Source: Corella eumyota
Taxonomy: Eukaryota; Chordata; Ascidiacea; Phlebobranchia; Corellidae
Direction: 5' to 3'
Assembly: GCA_963082875.1 (NCBI GenBank)
Contig: OY720097.1
Coordinates: forward strand, 15,818,501-15,882,500
Length of the DNA: 64,000 bases
Positions 1-12,900 of this stretch are shown here, piece after piece (position 1 is the first letter of the stretch; each line of letters starts with the position of its first letter). The notes beneath the pieces were generated by a model. It did not search any database. It was not told the DNA's origin and saw only the letters and a program-made list of their open reading frames with translations. A program made the position numbers and the translations under genes.

Positions 1-706
<706 letters not shown>

Positions 707-1549
707 TAAAATAAAAATTTTAAAGCGTTTTAACAGTGATCTTTATTTTAAAGCATCTAAAAAAGGTGTATTAGATTTTAAGATATAAATTTAATTACTA
801 CTCTAATTAGCATTTGGCTTTCAATGTTTTTTGCTTTAATATTGACAGTTCTGCTATTTCAATTAGCTAAAAAAAACAGCAAGATATGAACAGTGATAGA
901 AAGTTATTTACGAAGTGTATCTATTATAATCATACTCAAAAATTTTGATATAACATGAAACATTCCTGTTAAATTTTGAACTACAAATATTTATTTTGTG
1001 GCTTCAAAAAACACTTTAAATTATATCCATGGGTTTTTGTGTTCCTTTGACATTTTTTTTTAATTGTATTTTATTTTGGATTATTTTTACACATAAATTC
1101 TTATGCTGAATTAAAACTAAAGTGTTTTTTTATTGTTTTTTATTACCTTTTAATGCAATTACTGTATAAAAAGTATACATGGCATGGATACATTTTGCTA
1201 AGCGAAATAATTATTAAGCTATAGAAATAATATTAATAAAAAACAATATTTACATTTTTTGTGAAAATGTAATCAATTTTGGCTGTTTCTTAAAATTATA
1301 GGTTTTAAGCATAGAAACATACAAAAGGCACCTTGTAAAGAAAAGATACATATAACTTTTAAAAAAAGTTAAATCATTCAAAACTTTTACCCCCTAAAAT
1401 CTATAAAAATAACTCCACAAAGGTAAAAATTAGATTAAAAACATTTTTTATTAGAATAAAAAAAAACAGGAAAATTTTAAACTTTTTTGTTTAAGCTGTC
1501 ATACTATTTATAAAACTTGGTTTTAGTATAGTGTTAAAGCCCATTCTGC
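707..1549. other. Convergent intergenic region (KAT7 3' UTR / ankyrin-gene 3' UTR)
   Basis: This is AT-rich sequence between two convergent genes. AATAAA-like runs just after the KAT7 stop could serve as polyadenylation signals. I see no further open reading frame, RNA gene or repeat that I can support. Confidence 0.5.
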
Positions 1550-4297
1550 TTACATATCTAATGGGTTCTGTCTCCTCAATTTATCAGGGTATTCACCATA
1601 ATATTTTGCAACCAGATCTCTTGCTGTTGGTTCGTGTTTCTGTTCGCGCTTGGCTTTCATGAGTAAAATGTGGTCTCGTTTTTCACGGTTTTTCTCCAAG
1701 AAAGTTTGACTTTGTGTACTTCTGCATTTTAAATCAACATGATATTAATTTTTTTTTTAATTTTAAGGAAAATTAAAACAAATATTTCAAAATTAGCCTA
1801 CTTGAGTTTTGTGTTTGGTAATGAATAGCCACTAGCTGCGCTGTCAAGATACTTTTTTGACTTGTTGGGTTGGTTTCTGCTTTCCCAATTCACAACCTCA
1901 TATTGTGATTTGCATTTTGGACAACATACCTTGTTATCTATTACATCTAAATTTAGAAAGTGTAATGTTAAAAAACAACTAATTGAGCTATATTTAAGTA
2001 GTGATAAATGACCAAATGGCAAAAAGTAACTTAAAAACAAAATTGGAATGTTGTGTTTTTTTTTTTATTTTGGTTTTTCTCGCATTGATAAAAGTAAATA
2101 ATAAATACGATATACAATTAATATTACAACAATGCGACGGGAAAAAATGACAAAATCAATTTAATGATTTAAAACATGCCAAAAGTATTAATGTTTACAT
2201 GAAGATTTTAATTATTTTATGGCATGGTCACCAAACCCTGTATACAAACCTTGCATTAATTTTGGATGTCCAGAGTTTCTAGCACATTGCAAAAGGTCGT
2301 GACCACTATTATTTTCTGAATGTATATCAGCGTTATGATGCAGAAGACAATTGGCACAACTTCCTTTTCCATTTCTCATTGATAAGTGCAGCGGAGTATC
2401 CCCATTGTCTAACAGTTTATAAAAGAACCATTATATTAGTCACATACAATATTAACTAGTATACATAACATGCTATTTTGAGTAAAATTTATTCACTTAG
2501 TTCTGGAGGTATTATAAGTGTTTAGTTTTTTTTTACTGCAGTTAACATGAAAGTATAATTTAATTATTGTGAAATGAACTGCACCATCTGTAACATTGGG
2601 ATTTGCTCCAGATTCGACCATCCAGTGCAGAACATTTATAGAGCCATGCTTTGCTGCATAATGTAAGGGGGATTTGCCATTTTTGTCCAAAGATTGTAGC
2701 TTTGCACCTAAATACATTTAAACAAATTTAGTCCATTATATTTAATATATAAATTTATATTTTCACAATAAAAAAATCAATTACTTTTGCCCAACAGAAA
2801 AAGTCATTACTTTGTTTGTAATGATTGTGTTATATTTGGGCAAGAAGGTAGCACAAAATTTTGGTACAAACGAATAACTTTTATAGTTCATACCAATCTA
2901 AACACACCTTGTTTGGCCAAATATTTAATGCAGTTAAGGTGGTCATGGGATGCCGCGCAATGTACAGGTTGAACTCCAGAAATATCCTTTGAATTCACAT
3001 CACCATCAAATTCAATTAAAGTCTTAAGACAATGCAAACCTAAAACATAAAATAAAAACATTTAAACTTGTATAACCTTAACTGACTACTAAATGAAAGA
3101 TTTCTTACTTCCATTAGTTGCAGCAGTGTGAATAGGGTGGTGTCCGTGATTATCAACAAATCCCAAATCAACACCAAATTTAAATAATATTCCTAGCACG
3201 GCAGAATGATCTTTAATGCAGGCAACATGAGCAACTGACCTCCCTAATCTGTCACCTAATAATGGATTGCTACCTAAATGAGTTAAAAAATATTTAATTA
3301 TAAAATTACATATCAAATACATTTTAAAACAGAAAAAGAAGTTTTTGCTGTTTACCATATAACTTACCATGTTCAAGTAGAAACTGTACACATTTTGTCT
3401 CCCCATTCATTGCTGCCAGATGACAAGCAGTCTGTCCATTAGCATCTTGTTCATCAATGTTACTTACATAACCCACTTAAAAATAGAAATATTTTCGTGT
3501 TAAAATAGTTTAGTATTGCTTAAATGGTAGGATGCAAATAAAACAGAAAAATTATATGATTTATACCTGCTTGGGTTAATTTGTATAAATAAATAAAAGA
3601 CACCCATTTTAATTTTTAAGTTTAAATTAAATAAACTACTTAGTAATTTTACAGCTTCCGATTGTCCACCAATACATGCTTCATGTAAGGCAATTCTACC
3701 AGCAGAACTTTTTAAATTAACATCAGCCCCTGCCTGAAATATTATGGCAATAAATTTAAATAATATACATACCTAATTATATTAGTAAAAAATAAATAGA
3801 CAAAAATGTATGAATGCAAGTTAGTATAAAGAGTTATAACTTATACCGGTTTACAGCTTTGTTTGCATAAATTAATTTATACTACCTCTAAAAGTTTATT
3901 TAAAATTGAAATTTGACCATAAGCTGCAGCTCTATGAAGTGCAGATCTCATTTCACCACCGGTAAAGCGACTGCTGAAGTTCGGATTTATCTGAAAAACA
4001 CAACAAAAACAATTTAGTCATGTTACTATTAAGACATACAGCTCTCTACTTAATCAGCTTAGAAATACTTATTTGGGTAACCTGCATCTCAAGTAATTGC
4101 TCTATCATTTTTTCATCTCCATTTTCAACAGCTTGAATCAATTGTTTTCCTTCTGTAATAAACTAATAATTACATAATCGTGTAAAAAAAACAGAGTATA
4201 TTAATTACAAAAAAATTATTCATTTTATTGCAAAAAAGTTTAATTTGCCTGTTTCGATTTCATGATTAAGTTCAAACTGGTCGTTATCCATTGTCAT
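1550..4297 (-). CDS. Ankyrin-repeat protein, 440 aa, family not recognised
   Basis: Eleven exons on the minus strand (4297-4249, 4152-4082, 3990-3886, 3733-3640, 3475-3368, 3273-3109, 3039-2908, 2707-2585, 2408-2250, 1946-1802, 1721-1550) join in phase to 441 codons including the stop. The start is the first of two nearby ATGs (M-T-M-D). After a short acidic N-terminus, about nine ankyrin repeats follow; their cores read SALHRAA, IALHEAC, TACHLAA, SVAHVAC, HPIHTAA, QPVHCAA, SPLHYAA, TPLHLSM and DLLQCAR. The last two exons encode a basic tail with a CCPKC motif and a Lys/Arg/Glu-rich segment likely to be helical. Intron 1 uses a GC donor. No catalytic domain is visible, so a protein-binding scaffold is the only role I would suggest. 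I could not match it confidently to ANKRD42, ANKRD53 or another named member. Confidence 0.85.
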
Positions 4298-5004
4298 TTC
4301 AAGTTGATAAAGTCTTCTATCTAAAAATTTGCTCTTCGTGGAAAAAAATCAAACCACAACATGTAAAAAGGTCAAGGGTCGAAAATGTTTAGCTTCAGTT
4401 TTCACCGTAGTTACGACTATTCTCACAAAGTTAGAAATCAATGGGAAGTGTATGAAAAATTAACTAAAAATACAAGTATATAATTTTATTTTTTATTAAA
4501 TAAAAAAGGTATTTTCTATTTAATAATTTTTTAATAAAAATAAACATATTACTGAAATAAAGATTTTAATTATCCCCAACTCCATGTTACGCGTGAATAA
4601 ATATGTTAAGCTAATTCGTAAGTTTTCTATCGCTACCGGTTAACCTTGGTTTGGTACTAGAAAAAGCTTTTTTCACTTCGTTGTGAGTATTGTTTAAATT
4701 TGAAGTATTTACTTACATTAAAACTAAAATTATTTTTCTGTATTTGATAGAAGATATTAAAATATTTTTACTACATAGTTTTGGGTATTTGGCATGCTTA
4801 TTTTGCTTTAAACTGACTGACTTTGACTAAAGCTGTTATGGACTTGTTATTTGATTTAAAAAATTGTAATACTTCCTTAAACTCAAATGTAAAGTTTATA
4901 ATGCCTTTTTGTTACAGAACATTTATTTTATTTAAAAAAATATTAATAGTCTTACCTTTATCTTCAAATACTAACCATAAATGATCTAATAGTGCTGTTT
5001 TAAA
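4298..5004. other. 5' flank of the ankyrin gene; no gene seen
   Basis: AT-rich sequence upstream of a minus-strand gene. It should contain that gene's promoter, but no core promoter motif stands out, and no coding sequence is visible. Confidence 0.4.
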
Positions 5005-5274
5005 TTTTTTTTTTGTATATACCTTTATCCTCGTTGTGGAAAGCTCGAATGCGTGACCTTAACATAGAGTAACATTTGTTTGCCTGTGGCAGTTTAGAAT
5101 ATTATAGAAACTATAATTGCCCATTAATTATGCTGCTGATTAAGTGCTGGCTCAGCAGGAGTTTGCCAATTATAACACCTCACTTAAGCGCGCTACAGCA
5201 TGAGAGCAGTTCGGATTGAACCCACGATCTCATGGTGGTGTAGCAAGTGTTCTTACCACTACACTCTGCTGCCG
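5005..5274 (-). repeat. tRNA-derived SINE, copy 1 (reverse orientation)
   Basis: Read on the minus strand from 5274, the element opens with a tRNA-like head: an A-box-like TGTAGTGGTAAGA followed by a B box GGGTTCAATCC, the internal RNA polymerase III promoter. A unique body follows and the element ends in GGATAAAGGTATATAC plus an A run (a T run at about 5005-5014 on the plus strand). A second copy at 34599-34885 aligns over the whole length in the same order of parts, which proves a dispersed family. The anticodon region does not form a convincing tRNA, so this is a SINE and not a functional tRNA gene. Confidence 0.85.
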
Positions 5275-6645
5275 ATTCTTTGTTTTTTCAGTTGTTTTTC
5301 TAAGTTGAATTTTTAATCAAGTATCAATTTTATACTTAATTTATATAAATAGATTTTAAAATAATTCATTTATTAGAGAAAAAACTGGCTGAAGTTTTTA
5401 ACTAGCTTTTGGTCATTAACTTTGTAAAATAGATTATTTTTTAGAAGTACGGTAGTTATTACTTTTTGTCAAGTTGTGTAGTTATTAATTGTATATAATT
5501 TGCAAAAAAGGTAATTTTAAATAGAAGTTGGGGTCTTTTGTGCATTGAGTCATATTATATTTTTTATAAAATAAATTATATAGGTCTATATATGATAAAA
5601 AGATTATTTTTTTTTGAATATATAAACATACATTAAAGTTAGTTTCATGTTGTCCTTTTTTAACTTTAAAGTATGTTGATTTTTACAAACAACTATCTTT
5701 AAGTATTTAAGAGGTGTTGTTTTAAAATTTGGAAAACTTTTTATTATTTGTTTAATTCCTATCGCACGGGGGCAGCATAGAGCAGTTAATTGACATAGAC
5801 TTTTGCTTTATTTTTTTTTGTGTTTTCATTTCCGATTTTAAGTTTCGTATCACTTATTTATAATTAACAAATTATTCATATTAAATTAAGGCTAAAATGT
5901 TATTGTTTACTAATTTGTTTCTTTAGTCTACATTTAGAGAATTTTTAATTCTTTAGTAAATTTTTAACGGGTCCTTTTTTTACATTTTTTTCGCTACAAA
6001 ATATATGTTGATTAAATTGTGGTGGGTTAATTAAATTTCATTTTTTAATTTACATTTTTAACATTGTGAACCTTGTCATTACAGAAAAATATGTTCATTT
6101 TGGCATTTAAAAATCTTCGCCCGACCCTCTTTGAACTGTCGCATATCGGTCTCATTAAATCTCCACCCAATACTTTCCGCATTCTATGCATCGCATTTAA
6201 CCATTAAACCCGTTCATTACCCGCCTTAATTGCCACCATTTAATCTGGTCTGGAAAGATTCTGTCTTATTTAAAACGGGTTGGGTAAAAATAGCATGTGC
6301 ACGCTTAATAAACGGCGCGGAATTTTCATTGTAATTGCGTCGTTACAGGTGCAGTGCGTAATTAGCGTGCGTCCCAAATTGCCACTTCATTACTTTATAT
6401 CTTGGTACCAACTGGTCTTAACTATGTGTAGGTGTGACTTACATAAAGGCAAGGCATACATGCGCGGTTACGTCGACTTATATTGCAATTATGATATTTA
6501 GCAGACAGACCACGCCTTTTGTCTTGCCGGTGCTGATAAAATATAATTAGCTTTTTTTTATTGTACCCAGCTTTAATGAAAATTAATTTATTGGGCAATT
6601 TTGTATACAACAAAAGACTTAACAATTGTTTTTTTTTTGTCCATA
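5275..6645. other. Intergenic region upstream of the UQCR10-like gene
   Basis: AT-rich up to about 6090, then a somewhat GC-richer block at about 6100-6530 that would fit a proximal promoter. A 73-codon reading frame at 6280-6501 shows no recognisable protein character. A pyrimidine run ending in AG at 6646 lies 49 bases before the next start codon. Confidence 0.4.
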
Positions 6646-6695
6646 GAATCATAGGTTAACTCTATTTTAAACTGATCTAAATCTGATCAACAAAG

Positions 6696-6926
6696 ATGGG
6701 AATTCTTCGTATGATTTACCCTATCCTACGCAGAAACTTGACTTACGTTCCAACGGTTATCATAGGAGGTTTGGGCTTCGGCTACGTATTCGATCGAACC
6801 ACGACTTACGTGTTTTATGACGTCATAAACAAGGGAAGAGGGTTCAAATATTACGAGCCTAAGTTATTGGAAATAAAAGCGAGGTTGGCAGCAGCCGAGG
6901 AGGAAGAAGAGGAAGATGACGAATAG
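6696..6926 (+). CDS. UQCR10: Cytochrome bc1 complex small subunit, UQCR10/QCR9-like, 76 aa
   Basis: A single-exon small protein. Residues 1-60 follow the QCR9 (UQCR10) pattern: a YPILRR-type N-terminus, one hydrophobic membrane segment at about residues 17-31 (TVIIGGLGFGYVF), then FDR...FYDVINKGRGFKYYE, matching the family order of membrane segment, FD, YD.IN.G and K. In the family this subunit sits in the inner mitochondrial membrane, where complex III passes electrons from ubiquinol to cytochrome c. Unusually, the protein continues with an Ala-rich and then almost wholly Glu/Asp tail of about 12 residues, longer than the roughly 63-residue vertebrate form. AATAAA occurs at 7005-7010. The match is short, so the assignment is probable and not certain. 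Confidence 0.6.
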   Translation: MGILRMIYPILRRNLTYVPTVIIGGLGFGYVFDRTTTYVFYDVINKGRGFKYYEPKLLEIKARLAAAEEEEEEDDE

Positions 6927-9900
6927 ACTTTTCGCTATTTTGGAATTTTATTTATTTTAGTTCCGGTTCTACTCGCTAACAAATTATTTTCTTTTTAAAA
7001 ATTTAATAAAAATAAGTTTGTCGAAATAAAAATTTGCTCTTCTATAGTACAAGTGTCTTTAGTTGTTTTTTTTTAATTTAGGTGAACTTAAAAAATTGTA
7101 AAATGTTTAAATTTGTGGTTAGTACGGACTGAGTGCGAGGAAAATCGTCGACTGATATTTTCTCTTCAAAACACTTCAATTTTTCGAAAATAAAGATTGC
7201 AGTTTAGATAGGACAAAGGTAAAGAAGATTAAAAGATCTACGCCAGCAATTAAAATGTAATATTACGTCACTTTTTGCTATATTCTGTCTTATGACCGCG
7301 ACACCGCGGTGGCAAGCAGTAATTACGAGAGCTAAGACGGAGGGGATTCGTCATTTTAAAGTTGCTGTACCTTGCACGCGTATCGTAACCAAAGTTCTTA
7401 GGTCGACAAAACTCATAGAAATCCCCTTTCTAAAGTTCAATTATAGGTAAATGCAGTAATTGACAAAACAAGAATATTGATAACGGTTATAAGCAGCCTG
7501 TAAGTCCCCTCATATCGATGATTCATGTTAACCATTGGTTCATGTTTTTCTATGTATTAATTGGTGTATTTCAATGAAAAAATCATTTATTTGCATATGT
7601 TAAAAAATTCAAAAAACCCAATGGTACGTGCAGAGTGCCCAAACAATTTGTGGAATAAAATAACGTGTTTTACCTATTTCATTTTATGCACATTGCATTT
7701 TCACATGTAACCGGAAGGACAGAAGTTTAAAAAAATGATTTATTAGCCTACGTGATATTTTTAACAAAGGTTACATTAACTTGAATAAACATGCGTTGTT
7801 TATTTTAGGTTATATTTTAATAGGTGAGGTTTCGGAAATTGCAATGGAAAGGGGCACAGCTCTTACACCACAAGCGTTGGTAAGATAAATAATTTAACAA
7901 TGTCACTGCTATTGTCGGATCATCATTATATTCTTATTGAATACTTTAGGCGTGGTCAACAAACCTGGTGTTAAAAGAACACTTAAACGGTACCTGGTCG
8001 TACTGTTTTAAACAGCAAAGGCACTTGACTTCGTGGTCCACAAATCATTACCATTGTCCCGATACTGCCAGTCTAACAAAGCTTAATTGTGACGTAACCT
8101 GCAATTGAAAGCCGACCGTACACTTGTTTAAAAATAAACTGAACTGTGTTGGATTTTACACACACCTTCGAATTTAAAAGTTATGTTATCTCCAATTCGT
8201 GTTTATATGCTAAAAATGTGTTCTAATCTAAACGTTTTTTTTATATTTTTTCACGCTTTTTGTATTTTTACAAGGCCTCTAAAAACAAATAAACGCAGTT
8301 AGAGATATTTTACAGTTTAACTTCTGTTTTGTTAAGTTTTCGCCGATTTCTTGGTAATTGTTTGGATTATGTGTTAAAACGATTTGAATCTAAAAATAGA
8401 AATCGTGTTTAGATTCGTTTACTGTAAGTTCGCTAAGTTGATGGGACTTCAATTTGATAAAACTTAATCTGTTAACGTAAGCAGCTCAATCGTGTTTACT
8501 AAATTTGGGCCTATCGCTCACCTGCTGGCCTAAGTTTCATAAAAAAAAGTTTAAAATTCAAACGATTTATTAAATCCGGCCGTCTTAATTTTAATGCTGT
8601 TTTCGAAAACCAATCTTCGACAACTTTTAAAATTTTTGGTAATTACCAGATTTAGCCTTTCGCAAAAGATTTAATAGCACAATACACAAACCAAAATAAT
8701 ATTCTAAAAGGATAAAGACCGGTAATTTTAACTACAACTGTAATCTTGCGGCTATAATTTGGTGTAAATAATATTTTTAAGCGAAATTCTTGTTTTTTTC
8801 TTTTTTTAAATCAGGTATTTATTTTATTTTTTTTTTGATTTATAAACAAAGTGAAAAAATGTTATGTTCATTTAAAGTCAAACCAATTACCCTTGCATAT
8901 CAAAAATTGATCGAGTTGTCGTCAATACTGTCAAAGTGTTGTGATCAAAGCAGACTGGGAATTTCCACTTTTGCATTTCGCACTTAATATATCAAACGCT
9001 TATCAAATATGGTGAACAGGTATTCGCTATCGCTCTTGCAAGCCAAAAAACACTCCCCTTTTTGGGCAGGTGTGGCACTCTTTTCAAGATTACAAGTTAG
9101 ACAATATAGGCGGGCAAGACGCCCTTGGAAGATAAAATCAGGCTGTGGCAACGAACTTAAAGCTTCTTTTAAGATTACGGTTTTCTCGTGGCTGAATGTT
9201 TGTGGACGATTTCGCCGACTTACAATCGAGCGACGATGCTGGAAATTTCCCGCTTTAGGAAACGTGTTTGGTTCTTGTAAGTCTTGGCCTCGCTTTGACC
9301 GCTTTGCGACGCAATCTATGTCTTCGTAAACACGCCGTGACCGCAGTTATAATAAGCTCGCTCCACCACGCCTGTGGACATGCTGACTAATCCTCCAGTT
9401 ATGAGGGCTTCGCCCTTAAAACTTAAAACGCATGGACAAACCCAGGTTTAAGTTTTAAATTACCGCACAACAGTGTAATTGTTTAAATTGGCGTCGTTAC
9501 GTCACAATTAGCCGAAACAATGACCCAAATTACCCGTTCTTACACAAAAACAATCATTCAATTACAACCCATAACAATTACAATGTCCCATTATTGTTTT
9601 AGTTTACATAATTTTGTGTAAGTATTAGCGTTAATGTTACTCTATAATGACATAATTTTAGCGGATAATACATCACTAATTCGAAGCTTATTACTTCTTA
9701 CTAACTTTAAAAAAAATTCGAAAGTAATTTTATTTTACAACATTTAAAAGTTTTTTTTGTTTTTTAAATAAAAAAAAACTATTTTTTATATATTTTTGTT
9801 ATGTGTATGTGTGTTTGAATAGCCCAGCCCGTATAAATTATTTTTATTTTTAGAATAAATATTATTTTGTTTATTTTATAACAACAACACCCCGTGAGCT

Positions 9901-12900
9901 TATATTATGTCACACCCTAAAAAGAGATCTACTTTAACTTGAAACGCAACAAATGTAGTCGCTTGTTGTATTTTGTTTATATTTAACTAGACACGGTCTA
10001 GTGCAACTTTTTCTATGCCTTGCTATAAATTTTGCATAAATTAAAACCCCTCCCTTACCCTCCCTTTAAAAAATAAATAAAAAAGTGTTAGAGTTAATTC
10101 TATAAAATATAAGATTTTTCTATTCAGTTTTTTAAGTTGTATTTCGCTTTAACACATATTTACTCCAGAAACGGCAATATAAGTTAACTTTATATTCCAC
10201 ATAAACTAAATGAAAATATTACACGAAAATTAGACATTTTATGATATCTATTGTTTATTCGATTTTTATTAATACTTATTACCGCATATGATGACGTTCA
10301 TCTTTATCCAGTTTACCAAGTTTAAATCTGTTTTCGAATAATAAGTGGGAATGGATGTTCAACATGAGAATGATAATTCTCCACACACCCTGTTTTGATG
10401 TGCGCAGAGTAAACATATTTTTCCACTCTTAAATTAGAGTTCAATGTGTTTTCGGAATTTATTTATTCAAGGAAAAGCGAGAAAAACAATACTGAAAAAA
10501 CATATCTTGTGGAAAAGCGGCTTAAGCCTTTTCTAAGTAAATTTCCCTAATACACAGAACGCATGCAAATTACATTACAAGAAAATCATTATTTCTACTG
10601 AAATAAGATTTCGAGTAAAATGTTTGTTTAATGTCTGTGTAATATTTTTAAGCGAATTTTTGCAAAAATGTTTGATAACAATCATTCTTTTACAGCCGCC
10701 CCTCCGTGCCGAAACTGACGTATGTTTTCGTATTCTATTTTGACAACATATCTAATCGCAGAGGTCACTTATAGGCGCGTACTTTCCAACTTGGTCGATT
10801 AAAATAGTCCGAAAATTTTAACCAGTTACGGCATCGCCTGAACAATTAAACGCGCATGCCGATCCGGTGAGTTTTCTTCGAAGTTCCAATTCCTGAAAAA
10901 AATTGTTAAAGCTGTGGCCAGGTTTATTAGAACAATAGCAATATTGCCAACTTTAAATGTCACAGTTCCCAGAATTACAATGACGCCGCTTCCGTTTTGG
11001 CTATAATCACATTCTGCTTAAAATATAAATGTGTATGGTGCCACTATCTAACATTCAAAATCAAGCACAAACAAAATTGTTATTCGATGTTTTTGCAGTC
11101 ATTTGCTATTTAAATCATCCATGTAACTTACTCGGAAAGAGTTGGTAAAAATGGACGTTTTTTTTCTAATCTGATATCGAGTATGCATGCGATTAAGTTA
11201 AATTACATGTTTTCAAATCGGCTCACGCATTCTGTTTACTATGAATCACCAGAATAGACCGCCGATGGCCCACGCAAAATATAACATAAACAAAAAACAT
11301 CCCAGGGTAGTAGAACTCTTTCGAAATACAGATTTATAAAAAGCAAGTGGTGTATATTTAGAATCCACAAGTGCGGGTTTCTATTTTTGTTCCCGCGCCC
11401 TTGTTGAAATGCCAAAAGTTATCGGTATTAAATATTATGACAAATTACAATTTACGTATTATGCTTGACCTTAGTCGCCGATAAAATCTTTAAGGTCACT
11501 TGTGATCTGAAGATTACAAAACGACTTTAACAATTGTTGTTACAGCATGGAAAAGAAAAGTTTTAATCCTTGGCTGTGTATTTACCTGAGTAAAAAATGT
11601 CATCTGCCAATGTTTGGAATGTAATTTTGTACTTATCAAAAAATTGCATTTTGTTATATTTCTAAAGACTTTTAAAATGAAATGTGATCCAGGTTTGCGA
11701 ATTTAGCGTTGTTTTTAATCCAAAAATCTTTTATTTTTCGAAAAGATGCCACAATAGCGATTTTTCTATCGGCCGTTTTAATTGGCATTTCGCACAGGTA
11801 GTAAATGATAAATTGTGTTGTTAGTATAAACTAACCGGGTACTTTCCATCTAAGCCTTGTTGTCTCGCCTTTGCATCCTGTTGCTTAACCCATTGTAAGC
11901 CTATTAACGTCTCATTTTGCTAGGTTTTAATAAGGAGCCAACTCGAAACTTAATAACCATTTCGTTAATTGCAAAAATGTGACAATGTTCCGTAACCAAA
12001 GGTCAACATGTTTCTCCGAAGATCGCAAACGGTCCTTAGTGCATATTATGCAAATGCTGTAAATAACTTAAGCTTGCTTGGCCCGAAACGTTTTGCGCAC
12101 GCCTCCTTACAAGATCGTGTCGATTAAATTAATTAACGGTAAACAACTTATTGATATGTGACTCACGACTGTCGGGCTGGGTTGAACATTTGAACCGTCG
12201 TTGTTTTTAGCGCAGCATTTCTATAAATGGGTTTCTCCTAACCGCGTGACGTAGCGCTTCCTCGATATTACGTATTTCAACAACAACGACCGCGAATTTC
12301 GATCGATCCTGTACGGCGGTGGCTTGCGTTGTGTAAATCGATCTAAATACGGGCATATTGGACCGGCGCAACCTATAACCAACAAACCAATCGAATTGGA
12401 GGTTTACAATGCGCAAACAAAACCCAGTGTGTGCCTACCGTCGGCGATGATACACTACCAAAGGAAATACATAAAACAAGGAGGTAGAATTTGGCCTGTA
12501 TGTTTGGACTTGATAACACGTGACCTATTATGACGTCACCGATAGGTAGGCGCTCCGCCCAATACTTAGGCGGTGACGTGATTTTCATACAACGCTGTAG
12601 AGGCGTGATTGGGCGAAATCACATAAACATGATCCAGGGCTGGGTCGTCCAATTAAAACCTTAGAACGTGATTGGTGTTTTGAAACGTCTTGTGCCATAT
12701 ACAACTACAAAGACAATATTTTCACTTCGTGACTACTTTTGTACTTTAAACCAATTCGAACAACGAAGTACTACGTCATCGTTGTAAAATGACAACACCG
12801 GCAACACAGCAAAAAGATAAACGCTTCCAATCGTTTATACAAACACGCAGGGGTTGGTGTTACAGTGTTAACCGACGTGTATTTAAATTACATTTTTCAC

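Noticed and set aside
5200-5274. Functional tRNA gene
   Set aside because: A and B boxes are present, but the sequence continues into a SINE body shared with 34599-34885 and no proper cloverleaf is evident.
6280-6501. 73-codon frame upstream of the UQCR10-like gene
   Set aside because: Composition random; overlaps an equally open antisense frame; no recognisable motif.
9009-9329. 106-codon open frame in the gene desert
   Set aside because: No domain, no family resemblance, Arg/Trp/Phe-rich composition as expected from a G+C-richer non-coding block; no splice partners.
12207-12588. Overlapping open frames on both strands
   Set aside because: Frames open on both strands at once in a G+C-richer block are typical of chance; neither resembles a protein family.
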